Shown here: positions 1-6,146 of the stretch, piece by piece
Numbering within the stretch: the first letter of the stretch is position 1
How the letters are laid out: each line of letters starts with the position of its first letter
Source of the DNA: Bacteroidaceae bacterium
GTDB taxonomy: Bacteria; Bacteroidota; Bacteroidia; Bacteroidales; Bacteroidaceae
Assembly: GCA_017618515.1 (NCBI GenBank)
Contig: JAFZUB010000146.1
Span: 1-10,137, forward strand
DNA length: 10,137 nt
Reading direction: 5' to 3'
The notes under the pieces: model-generated
The model's database searches: none
The model's input: the letters and a program-made list of their open reading frames with translations, nothing else
Told to the model about the DNA's origin: nothing
Program-made: the position numbers and the translations under genes

Positions 1-831
1 GCCCTCGAGGTTGAACACACCTTCGTCATCCCATCCGTGCTCGTCGTCACCAATGAGCAGACGCTTGGGATCGGTGGAGAGGGTGGTCTTACCTGTGCCG
101 CTGAGACCGAAGAAGATCGCAGTGTTCTTGCCCTCCATATCGGTGTTGGCGGAGCAGTGCATAGAAGCTATGCCCTGCAGTGGCAGGTAGTAGTTCTGCA
201 TGGAGAACATACCCTTCTTCATCTCACCGCCATACCAGGTGTTGATGATTACCTGCTCGCGGCTGGTAGTGTTGAAGGCGGCGCATGTCTCGCTGCGCAG
301 ACCGAGCTCCTTGTAGTTCTCTACCTTAGCCTTGGAGGCATTGTAGATTACAAAGTTGGGCTCGAAAGTCTCCAGCTCCTCAGCGGTGGGCTGGATAAAC
401 ATATTCTTTACAAAGTGAGCCTGCCATGCCACCTCAACGATGAAGCGCACTGCCAAGCGGGTTGCCTCGTTGGCGCAGCAGTAAGCGTCCATAACATAGA
501 GCTCCTTGTTGCAAAGCTCCTTGACGGCTATCTCCTTTACCTTTGCCCATACCTCTTCGCTCATGGGGTGGTTGTCGTTGGGATAATCCTCGGTCGGCCA
601 CCATACCTTGTCGTGGCTCTGGGCGTCGTCAACAATATATTTGTCCTTGGGTGAACGGCCAGTGAAGATACCGGTCATCACATTGACTGCGTCAAGCTCT
701 GTGAGCTGACCTTTGTCGTAGCCGGTGAGGCCGGCCTTGGTCTCCTCCTTGAAGAGGAACTCGTAGGAGGGATTGTGGGCTATCACGGTACTACCAGTGA
801 TGCCATACTTGGTGAGATCTAATGTTGCCAT
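1..831 (-). CDS. pckA: Phosphoenolpyruvate carboxykinase (ATP), N-terminal part, cut by window edge
   Basis: Cytosolic enzyme that converts oxaloacetate and ATP to PEP, CO2 and ADP; in Bacteroidales it may also run toward oxaloacetate during succinate fermentation. The 277 visible codons are about half of the usual ~540 residues. The frame opens with ATG at 831 ([14 protein letters not shown]) and stays open to base 1. Visible motifs are GRSPKDKY (58-65), the paired lysines K205/K206 and H225 expected at the metal and substrate site, the P-loop GLSGTGKTT (242-250, Lys248), and the kinase-2 aspartates D262/D263 in [13 protein letters not shown]. These match the ATP-type family, not the GTP type. 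The start is supported by the conserved N-terminus and a nearby promoter-like motif. It is divergent from acpP. No frameshift or odd composition is seen. Confidence 0.96.
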   Translation of the reverse strand, partial: MATLDLTKYGITGSTVIAHNPSYEFLFKEETKAGLTGYDKGQLTELDAVNVMTGIFTGRSPKDKYIVDDAQSHDKVWWPTEDYPNDNHPMSEEVWAKVKEIAVKELCNKELYVMDAYCCANEATRLAVRFIVEVAWQAHFVKNMFIQPTAEELETFEPNFVIYNASKAKVENYKELGLRSETCAAFNTTSREQVIINTWYGGEMKKGMFSMQNYYLPLQGIASMHCSANTDMEGKNTAIFFGLSGTGKTTLSTDPKRLLIGDDEHGWDDEGVFNLEG

Positions 832-867
832 AATATTGATTTGCTTTTTTACGATTGTTTTCTGCTA

Positions 868-875
868 CAAAAGTA
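868..875 (-). promoter_or_regulatory. Candidate pckA -7 promoter element
   Basis: Read on the minus strand this is TACTTTTG, a match to the Bacteroidetes -7 consensus TAnnTTTG, 36 nt upstream of the pckA ATG. I do not see a clear TTTG -33 element at the usual 19-21 nt spacing, so the call rests on the -7 box and its position alone. Confidence 0.5.
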
Positions 876-1020
876 AATAAATTTAAGGTACGCGCGTAAG
901 GGTTTGGACATTTTTTATATCTGCGGCCCCCCACTGACGTCTTTTTTGCCTTGTGGACTAAACAAAAAGGGTCCATTCTTGCACTTTTAGGCTCTTTGTG
1001 TGCATTTTTTTATGCATTTT

Positions 1021-1052
1021 TTTGGTCGGTAAGATTATATGTCTTAATTTTG
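1021..1052 (+). promoter_or_regulatory. Promoter of acpP-fabF
   Basis: TTTG at 1021-1024, a 20-nt spacer, then TAATTTTG at 1045-1052. This fits the primary sigma-factor promoter of Bacteroidetes (TTTG...TAnnTTTG). Transcription would start near 1058, leaving an A/T-rich leader of about 55 nt with no Shine-Dalgarno sequence, as is normal in this phylum. Between this promoter and the pckA promoter (876-1020) I see only AT-rich spacer and an 11-bp direct repeat, TGCATTTTTTT, at 1001-1011 and 1013-1023 that runs into the -33 box. The short open frame across 791-976 on the minus strand has no family features and overlaps the pckA start. Confidence 0.75.
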
Positions 1053-1114
1053 CCGCGTCAACCAAATCAGAGGATAATTATTCACATTTTATATTAATAT
1101 AAAGTAACAAAGTT

Positions 1115-1351
1115 ATGTCAGAAATTGAAGCTAAAGTAAAGGCCATTATCGTTGATAAGCTTGGCGTAGACGAAAGCGAAGTAAAGAACGAAGCATCCTT
1201 CGCAAACGATCTGGGTGCTGATTCTCTTGACACCGTAGAGCTCATCATGGAGTTTGAGAAGGAGTTTGGTATCTCCATCCCCGACGATCAGGCTGAGAAG
1301 ATTTCTACCGTGGGCGGTGCTATCGAGTACATCGAGGCCAACGTAAAGTAA
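1115..1351 (+). CDS. acpP: Acyl carrier protein
   Basis: Small acidic cytosolic carrier that holds growing acyl chains as thioesters on a 4'-phosphopantetheine arm during type II fatty acid synthesis. At 78 residues it is exactly family size. The attachment site is Ser37 within [10 protein letters not shown], the canonical DSL motif, and helix II ([16 protein letters not shown]) is highly acidic, as required for docking partner enzymes. The start follows the A-rich leader AAAGTAACAAAGTT. It lies directly upstream of fabF, whose product uses ACP thioesters as substrates. A strong hairpin after the stop probably lets acpP mRNA accumulate above fabF mRNA. Confidence 0.98.
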   Translation: MSEIEAKVKAIIVDKLGVDESEVKNEASFANDLGADSLDTVELIMEFEKEFGISIPDDQAEKISTVGGAIEYIEANVK

Positions 1352-1376
1352 ATTTAGTATTTAATTTTAACCTAAT

Positions 1377-1410
1377 AAAAGGGAGTTAACTTCCTGTTAA
1401 CTCCCTTTTT
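1377..1410 (+). terminator. Terminator or attenuator hairpin between acpP and fabF
   Basis: A perfect 14-bp inverted repeat: AAAAGGGAGTTAAC (1377-1390), loop TTCCT, then GTTAACTCCCTTTT (1396-1409), ending in a run of five T. This is the form of an intrinsic terminator; the A-tract on the left arm would also let it act on the opposite strand. fabF begins only 14 nt later and I find no separate promoter for it, so the hairpin is probably leaky and sets the acpP:fabF ratio. Confidence 0.85.
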
Positions 1411-1423
1411 ATTTCAGCACAGC

Positions 1424-2686
1424 ATGGAACTCAAAAGAGTAGTTGTTACAGGTGTGGGTGCTATCACCCCGCTAGGGCATAATGTTGCCGACACATGGGC
1501 TGCCATCCTTGCAGGTAAGAGCGGGGCTGCGCCCATTACTCATTTTAATACAGAGAAGTTTAAGACTCACTTTGCTTGCGAGGTAAAGGACTTCGACCCG
1601 AAGGAGTTTATCGACCGCAAAGAGGCCAACAAGATGGACCTCTACACCCAGTATGCCGTAGTGGCAGCCACTGAGTGTATAGAAGACTCTTCCCTCAATC
1701 TGGAGGCTCTCGATCTCAACCGCATCGGCGTAGTGCTGGGCGTGGGCATCGGTGGTATCAACAGCTTTGAGAAAGAGGTAAGCGAGTATGCCCGCACTGG
1801 CGAAGAAATGGGTCCGCGCTACAGTCCGTTCTTCATTCCGAAGATGATTGCCGACATCGCTTCTGGCTTCATCTCCATCAAGTACGGTTTCCACGGCCCC
1901 AACTTCGTAACCACATCGGCTTGCGCATCCTCCACTCACGCTCTGGCCACTGCCGTGGATCTCATCCGCTTGGGCAAAGCTGACGCCATACTGAGCGGCG
2001 GTTCTGAGGCTGCTATCTGGCCCACAGGTCTTGGAGGCTTCAACGCTATGCACGCCCTCTCCACACGCAACGACGATCCCGAGGGAGCCAGCCGCCCGTT
2101 CAGCGCCAGCCGCGACGGATTTGTGATGGCCGAGGGTGCAGCATGCCTCTTCCTTGAGGAGCTCGAGCATGCCAAGGCTCGCGGTGCCAAGATTTACGGC
2201 GAGATTGCTGGTAGCGGTATGAGCGCCGACGCCTACCACATCACCGCTTCCCATCCCGAGGGATTGGGTGCAAAGCTTGTGATGCAGGCCGCCCTGAACG
2301 ATGCTGGTATGAAGCCCGAGGATATCGACTACATCAATGTGCACGGTACATCCACCCATGTGGGTGATATCTCGGAAGCCAAGGCCATCCAGGAGCTCTT
2401 CGGTCAGCACGCTTATGAGCTCAACATCAGCTCCACCAAGTCGATGACCGGCCACATGCTCGGCGCCGCTGGTGCAGCAGAGGCTCTCTTCAGCCTGCTG
2501 GCTGTCAAGGAGGACATCGTGCCGCCCACCATCAACCATGCCGACGGCGACGAAGATCCCGAAATTGACTACAAGCTCAACTTCACCTTCAACAAGGCTC
2601 AGAAACGCACCGTTCGCGCCGCACTAAGCAACACCTTCGGCTTTGGCGGTCACAACGCTTGTGTCATCATAAAGAAATATGAATAA
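1424..2686 (+). CDS. fabF: 3-oxoacyl-ACP synthase II (KAS II)
   Basis: Condenses malonyl-ACP with acyl-ACP to extend fatty acids by two carbons. At 420 residues it is near the family length (~412). The Cys-His-His active site is complete: Cys167 in TTSACASSTHA, His307 in NVHGTSTHVGD and His344 in TGHMLGAAGA, with Lys339 just before the last and the C-terminal signature NTFGFGGHN (403-411). Three histidine/cysteine residues rather than Cys-His-Asn place it in the KAS I/II group and not FabH. The start at 1424 gives the standard N-terminus (RVVVTGVGAITPLG). It follows acpP after an attenuating hairpin, and its last codons overlap the start of rnc by 8 nt. The long open frame on the opposite strand is a shadow. 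Confidence 0.97.
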   Translation: MELKRVVVTGVGAITPLGHNVADTWAAILAGKSGAAPITHFNTEKFKTHFACEVKDFDPKEFIDRKEANKMDLYTQYAVVAATECIEDSSLNLEALDLNRIGVVLGVGIGGINSFEKEVSEYARTGEEMGPRYSPFFIPKMIADIASGFISIKYGFHGPNFVTTSACASSTHALATAVDLIRLGKADAILSGGSEAAIWPTGLGGFNAMHALSTRNDDPEGASRPFSASRDGFVMAEGAACLFLEELEHAKARGAKIYGEIAGSGMSADAYHITASHPEGLGAKLVMQAALNDAGMKPEDIDYINVHGTSTHVGDISEAKAIQELFGQHAYELNISSTKSMTGHMLGAAGAAEALFSLLAVKEDIVPPTINHADGDEDPEIDYKLNFTFNKAQKRTVRAALSNTFGFGGHNACVIIKKYE

Positions 2687-3518
2687 TATTTTCCAACGCA
2701 TAAGGTTCCTCTTTCGCAAGAAAGGGGAACTTTTTATGTCCTTACAGGAGATACTTGGCTATCCCCCCAACCACATTGAATACTATGAGCAGGCCCTCAC
2801 CCACCGCTCCGTAGCACTCCAGGACTCTAAGGGACGCCGCAACGACAACGAACGCCTAGAATTTCTGGGCGACGCAGTGATTGAGACAGTCATCAGCGAC
2901 ATCCTCTACCGCCGCTACCCCAACCGCGACGAGGGATTTCTGAGCACTATGCGCAGCAAACTCGTAGAGCGCAAGAATCTCGGACGCATTGCCAAGGACA
3001 TAGGACTCATCAAGCTGCTGCGCACCGACTTCGGACAAAACGGCGGCAAGTCCCACAACAGCTACCTCGGCGGCAACGCCTTTGAGGCTCTCGTAGGCGC
3101 CATATACCTCGACAAGGGATTCAAGGGCAGCTTCCGATTTATTCAGCGACTGATGGACCAAGGCCACATCGATATGGCCCGCACCGCTCGGGTGGAAGAG
3201 AATTTCAAGAGCGTGCTGCTTGAGTGGGGACAGAAATACAGATTTGACGTGAAGTTTGTGCTTCTAAGCGAAGACGGCGACAGCCAGACAGGCAAGCAGT
3301 TCTGCTATGCCGCCATGGTGGAGGGTCGTGAGATAGCCCGCGCCAACGGTTACTCCAAGAAAGAATGCCACCAGCTCGCCGCCAAGCGCGCCATGAAGGC
3401 CATTCACCGCAACCCCAACTTCGAGCGCTCGCTGCGCCAGATGAATCTCTCGCGCCGTGTGGCCGAAGACCTCCTGCCCTCTATTCTCCCCACCAGCGTC
3501 ATCTCCTCGAAATCTTAA
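2679..3518 (+). CDS. rnc: Ribonuclease III
   Basis: Double-strand-specific endoribonuclease for rRNA precursor and mRNA processing; acts as a cytosolic dimer. At 279 residues it is longer than the E. coli enzyme (226). The RNase III domain carries the signature NERLEFLGDA (57-66), with E58, E61 and D65 as catalytic or structural acids, and GNAFEALVGAIYLDKG (132-147) with E136 as the essential glutamate. N133 stands where E. coli has Asp114. A double-stranded RNA-binding domain spans about 174-244 (ending ECHQLAAKRAMKAI), followed by a 35-residue basic tail. I prefer ATG 2679 over the internal ATG at 2736 because the extra residues (FQRIRFLFRKKGE) resemble the N-terminus I recall from other Bacteroidetes RNase III. 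The short form from 2736 would still contain both domains. Confidence 0.95.
   Translation: MNNIFQRIRFLFRKKGELFMSLQEILGYPPNHIEYYEQALTHRSVALQDSKGRRNDNERLEFLGDAVIETVISDILYRRYPNRDEGFLSTMRSKLVERKNLGRIAKDIGLIKLLRTDFGQNGGKSHNSYLGGNAFEALVGAIYLDKGFKGSFRFIQRLMDQGHIDMARTARVEENFKSVLLEWGQKYRFDVKFVLLSEDGDSQTGKQFCYAAMVEGREIARANGYSKKECHQLAAKRAMKAIHRNPNFERSLRQMNLSRRVAEDLLPSILPTSVISSKS
2702..2733 (+). promoter_or_regulatory. Strong RNA hairpin at the fabF/rnc junction
   Basis: Arms 2702-2715 and 2720-2733 pair over 14 bp with two G-U wobbles, closing a GCAA (GNRA-type) tetraloop at 2716-2719. The 3' arm runs into TTTTT and then the internal ATG of rnc at 2736. It lies 16 nt after the fabF stop and within the first codons of the long rnc frame. 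It could be an attenuating terminator for fabF, a translation-control hairpin for rnc, or a self-cleavage site for RNase III. The pairing is seen directly; the role is inferred. Confidence 0.65.
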
Positions 3519-3565
3519 TTTTCCTGAAATTTCGCTCCATAAGGGCAAAAAGCATTAATTATTTC

Positions 3566-3579
3566 GCGTTATATAACGC
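3566..3579. promoter_or_regulatory. 14-bp perfect palindrome, candidate operator
   Basis: GCGTTATATAACGC is an exact inverted repeat with no spacer. It ends 19 nt before the -7 box of the FKBP operon, so it covers the position where the -33 element should be. A dimeric regulator bound here would compete with, or replace, sigma contact. Seen only once in this window, and no regulator gene is adjacent. Confidence 0.5.
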
Positions 3580-3598
3580 ATTATCAACTGAAAAGTAG

Positions 3599-3606
3599 TA
3601 CTTTTG
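3599..3606 (+). promoter_or_regulatory. -7 promoter element of the FKBP operon
   Basis: TACTTTTG matches TAnnTTTG and lies 20 nt upstream of the first FKBP gene's ATG, giving a very short leader. No TTTG -33 box is found at the expected distance; the palindrome at 3566-3579 occupies that position. The 107-nt gap after rnc has no convincing terminator. Confidence 0.6.
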
Positions 3607-3626
3607 CAAGCCAAAACCTGAAATTC

Positions 3627-4235
3627 ATGGACAAACCTAGCTATGCATTAGGCCTCGGCATTGGCCACCAACTCAAAGCCATGGGCGGCGAAAAACTCGT
3701 CATCGACGACTTCGCCCAGGCCATCAAGGACGTCATTAGCGGCGCAAAGCCACAGATGGACATGAAGGAAGCACAGATTATCGCCAGCAACTTCATGGCC
3801 GAAGTGGAAGAGGAAAACAAGAAAAAACGTGAAGAGGTAGGCGCCATGCTCAAGCTCGCCGGCGAGCAGTTCCTTGCCGACAACGCCAAGAAGCAGGGCA
3901 TCACCGTCACCGCCAGCGGCCTGCAATACGAAGTGCTCACCGAGGGCAATGGCCGCCATCCCAAGGCTACCGACAACGTGAAATGCCACTATGAGGGCCG
4001 CCTCATCGACGGCACCGTCTTCGACAGCTCCTACCGCCGCGGCACCCCGGCCACCTTCGGTCTCAACCAGGTCATCGCCGGATGGACTGAGGGCGTACAG
4101 CTCATGCAAGAAGGCGCAAAGTATCGCTTCTATATCCCCTACAACCTCGCATACGGCGCCAACGGTGCCGGCGACAGCATACCGCCATACTCCGCACTCA
4201 TCTTCGACGTGGAGCTCATTAGCATTGAAAATTAA
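3627..4235 (+). CDS. FKBP-type peptidyl-prolyl cis-trans isomerase, cytosolic (FklB-like)
   Basis: Catalyses cis-trans isomerisation of proline peptide bonds and may act as a folding chaperone. At 202 residues it matches E. coli FklB (206). Residues 1-90 form an alpha-helical FKBP_N dimerisation domain with a charged helix around EEENKKKREE (61-70); residues 95-202 are the FKBP catalytic domain. By position against FKBP12, the active-site residues are Y122, F132, D133, V149-I150, W153, Y176 and F193, all present. No signal peptide or lipobox is visible, so a cytosolic location is inferred. First of three FKBP paralogues. It shares a 40-bp exact DNA match (3988-4027) with the third copy, and the next gene starts 28 nt downstream. 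Confidence 0.93.
   Translation: MDKPSYALGLGIGHQLKAMGGEKLVIDDFAQAIKDVISGAKPQMDMKEAQIIASNFMAEVEEENKKKREEVGAMLKLAGEQFLADNAKKQGITVTASGLQYEVLTEGNGRHPKATDNVKCHYEGRLIDGTVFDSSYRRGTPATFGLNQVIAGWTEGVQLMQEGAKYRFYIPYNLAYGANGAGDSIPPYSALIFDVELISIEN
3988..4027 (+). repeat. 40-bp exact repeat, copy 1 (FKBP gene 1)
   Basis: The segment beginning ACTATGAGGGCCGCCTCATC and ending GTCTTCGACAG is identical to 5846-5885 in the third FKBP gene. It codes for YEGRLIDGTVFDS around the active site. Both copies are in the same codon phase. Confidence 0.9.
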
Positions 4236-4244
4236 CTCAAAAAC

Positions 4245-4259
4245 TTATAAAATTTATAA
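4245..4259. repeat. AT-rich inverted repeat between FKBP genes 1 and 2
   Basis: TTATAAA, one central A, then TTTATAA, ending 4 nt before the ATG of the lipoprotein gene. It could keep the translation start open as an AT-rich leader or be a weak regulatory site; chance is also possible in a short AT-rich spacer. Confidence 0.35.
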
Positions 4260-4263
4260 CACA

Positions 4264-5148
4264 ATGAAAAAGATTCTCATTATTGCAGCCGCAGCCATCG
4301 TGGTTCTCGGCTCATGCAGCAAGGGCAGCATCCCCAGCGGAAGCCCCAAGACCGACCTCGACACCCTCAGCTACGAACTCGGTGTAGCCAACTCACAGGG
4401 CGTCAAGATGTATCTCGCCAACCAACTCGGTGTTGACACCGCTTACATGGACGAATTCTACAAAGGATTTGCAGCAGCAGCACAGGCTGGCGACGACAAG
4501 AAACTCGCCGCTTACTATGCCGGTATCCAGATTGGTCAGCAGATAGGCACCCAGGTGTACTCCGCAGCCAACAGCGAGCTCTTCGGACAAGACTCCACCA
4601 AGACCGTCAACCTGCAGCAGCTCGTGGCAGGATTCATCGAGGGCACCAAGGGCGAGCCCATCATCCCCATGGAGACCATCAGGGCTGAGCTCAACAAGCG
4701 CGTAGAGGCTTACAAGGACCAATACCTCAGCAAGACCTACGGCGACAACAAGAAGAAGAGCGAAGAGTTCATCGCTAAGAAAGCCACCGAAGAAGGCGTA
4801 GAGAAACTGAAGGGCGGCACCCTCTACAAGGTGCTCACCCAGGGCAACGGCCCCACCCCCAAGGAGGGCGCAAAGGTACAGGTTATCTACGAGGGCAAGA
4901 CCATCGACGGCAATGTCTTCGACAGCTCTGAGAAGAACAACGAGGGCAAGCCCACCGAGATTATGCTCAGCCAGGTTATCCCCGCATGGCAACAGGCTCT
5001 CGCCAAGATGCCGCAGGGCTCTGAGTGGGAACTCTACGTGCCCTACGACCAGGCTTACGGCAACCGCGACATGGGTGAGATTAAGCCCTACTCCGCTCTC
5101 ATCTTCAAAATCAAGCTCGTCAACGCCAACTCCGACGTTACGAAATAA
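4264..5148 (+). CDS. FKBP-type peptidyl-prolyl isomerase, lipoprotein
   Basis: Isomerase of 294 residues with a lipoprotein signal peptide: MKK, a hydrophobic stretch, then the lipobox LGSC with Cys18 as the lipidated residue. The residues after Cys (SKGSIPSG) carry no acidic surface-export signal, so attachment to the periplasmic face of the outer membrane is the better guess. FKBP_N spans about 35-185 and the catalytic domain about 187-288. Active-site positions are Y209, F219, D220, V238-I239, W242, Y265 and F281; an insert EKNNEGKPTE (223-232) lengthens the loop before the V-I-P-A-W segment. The frame is open upstream to 3991, but that part lies inside the preceding gene; ATG 4264 is chosen because it begins a perfect lipoprotein signal. 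A short AT inverted repeat (4245-4259) lies just upstream. Confidence 0.93.
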   Translation: MKKILIIAAAAIVVLGSCSKGSIPSGSPKTDLDTLSYELGVANSQGVKMYLANQLGVDTAYMDEFYKGFAAAAQAGDDKKLAAYYAGIQIGQQIGTQVYSAANSELFGQDSTKTVNLQQLVAGFIEGTKGEPIIPMETIRAELNKRVEAYKDQYLSKTYGDNKKKSEEFIAKKATEEGVEKLKGGTLYKVLTQGNGPTPKEGAKVQVIYEGKTIDGNVFDSSEKNNEGKPTEIMLSQVIPAWQQALAKMPQGSEWELYVPYDQAYGNRDMGEIKPYSALIFKIKLVNANSDVTK

Positions 5149-5169
5149 CACTCGTCACAAAATAAACTT

Positions 5170-6129
5170 ATGAAACGCATATTCACATTCGCACTCATAG
5201 CACTCGTAGCCCTCGGCACCGCGAGCGCACAGACCAAGGCTAAGAAAGCCAAGGCTACCAAGAAAGCAAAGACCGAGGAAGTAGCCCCCGAGGTTAAAGT
5301 TGACACCGTAAGCGTTGACCTATTCAGCTATGCTATGGGCCTCGCCAACAGCAACGGACTCACACGCTACCTCTCCCAGCGACTCAACGTCGACACCACT
5401 CAGTACATGAACGACTTCATCCGCGGATTCCAGGAGATGACTCGCGCCAACAACCCCGCCATGAAGGCCTACGCTGCCGGACTGCAGATTGGCGACCAGG
5501 TGCTCAACCAGATGTTGCCCAACATCAACAAGCAGATTACCGACAACCCTGACTCCGCCTTCGTCAACAAGGATGAGTTCCTGCGCGGTTTCCTTGCTGG
5601 AGCGCTGCGCACCGACCCCAACATCACCGCTGACTCCGCAACCGCTATCGCTGACCGCCAGATGGAGTACTACCACAACCAGCTCATGGAAAAGAAGTAT
5701 GGCGACAACCGCCGCGCCGGTGAGGCCTTCCTCGCTGAGAACGCCAAGAAGGACAGCGTAGTCGTTCTGCCCAGCGGACTGCAGTATAAGGTCATCAAGC
5801 AGGGCGACGGCGAGGTGCCCCAGGCTAACTCCAAAGTTGAGGTTAACTATGAGGGCCGCCTCATCGACGGCACCGTCTTCGACAGTTCTTACAAGCGCAA
5901 CAAGCCCCAGGAGTTTGGCGTTGGCGGCGTTATCCCCGGCTTCTCCGAGGCTCTGCAGCTCATGCCTGTAGGCTCTGAGTGGGAGATCTACATCCCGCAG
6001 GAGCTCGGCTACGGCGACCGCGAGAACCCCAACTCGCCTATCAAGCCCTTCTCCGCTCTTATCTTCAAGGTTGAGCTCGTAGGCGTTAAGGCTGCACCGA
6101 CTCCCAAGGTGCCCGCACCCAAGAAATAG
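5170..6129 (+). CDS. FKBP-type peptidyl-prolyl isomerase, periplasmic
   Basis: Isomerase of 319 residues with a Sec type I signal peptide (MKRIFTFALIALVALGTASA, cleavage likely after Ala20). The mature protein begins with a lysine/alanine-rich segment (22-35) of low complexity. FKBP_N covers about 45-195 and the catalytic domain about 200-305. Active-site positions are Y227, F237, D238, V254-I255, Y281 and F299; the usual tryptophan at the base of the pocket is Phe258 (VIPGF), which may alter ligand or substrate preference. It ends in a Pro/Lys-rich tail (TPKVPAPKK). The location is inferred to be the soluble periplasm. It starts 21 nt after the lipoprotein paralogue, and panE follows 17 nt later, so co-transcription is likely. 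E. coli FkpA is the nearest functional comparison. Confidence 0.93.
   Translation: MKRIFTFALIALVALGTASAQTKAKKAKATKKAKTEEVAPEVKVDTVSVDLFSYAMGLANSNGLTRYLSQRLNVDTTQYMNDFIRGFQEMTRANNPAMKAYAAGLQIGDQVLNQMLPNINKQITDNPDSAFVNKDEFLRGFLAGALRTDPNITADSATAIADRQMEYYHNQLMEKKYGDNRRAGEAFLAENAKKDSVVVLPSGLQYKVIKQGDGEVPQANSKVEVNYEGRLIDGTVFDSSYKRNKPQEFGVGGVIPGFSEALQLMPVGSEWEIYIPQELGYGDRENPNSPIKPFSALIFKVELVGVKAAPTPKVPAPKK
5846..5885 (+). repeat. 40-bp exact repeat, copy 2 (FKBP gene 3)
   Basis: Identical over 40 bases to 3988-4027. The equivalent part of the middle FKBP gene (about 4890-4925) has clearly diverged at the DNA level, so the match is specific to the first and third paralogues. Confidence 0.9.
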
Positions 6130-6146
6130 ACGCAAAGTAGCATAGC

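Noticed and set aside
37..654. 205-codon open frame antisense to pckA
   Set aside because: A shadow of the PEP carboxykinase frame, whose P-loop and metal-site motifs are on the minus strand.
791..976. 61-codon minus-strand frame in the pckA-acpP interval
   Set aside because: Overlaps the pckA start and promoter, has no recognisable features, and composition is that of intergenic DNA.
1001..1023. Direct repeat TGCATTTTTTT x2, checked as a regulator site
   Set aside because: Mostly a T-run; two copies in AT-rich spacer are weak evidence for a binding site. Noted in the promoter entry only.
1472..2539. 355-codon open frame antisense to fabF
   Set aside because: No family motif; long antisense frames are expected opposite GC-biased codons. 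The sense frame has a full KAS II active site.
3508..3534. Possible terminator after rnc
   Set aside because: A 6-bp CGAAAT/ATTTCG stem with a 15-nt loop and no T-run; not convincing.
3991..4263. Upstream extension of the second FKBP frame to 3991
   Set aside because: It reads serine/threonine/proline-rich out-of-frame sequence inside the first FKBP gene; the ATG at 4264 begins a clear lipoprotein signal peptide.
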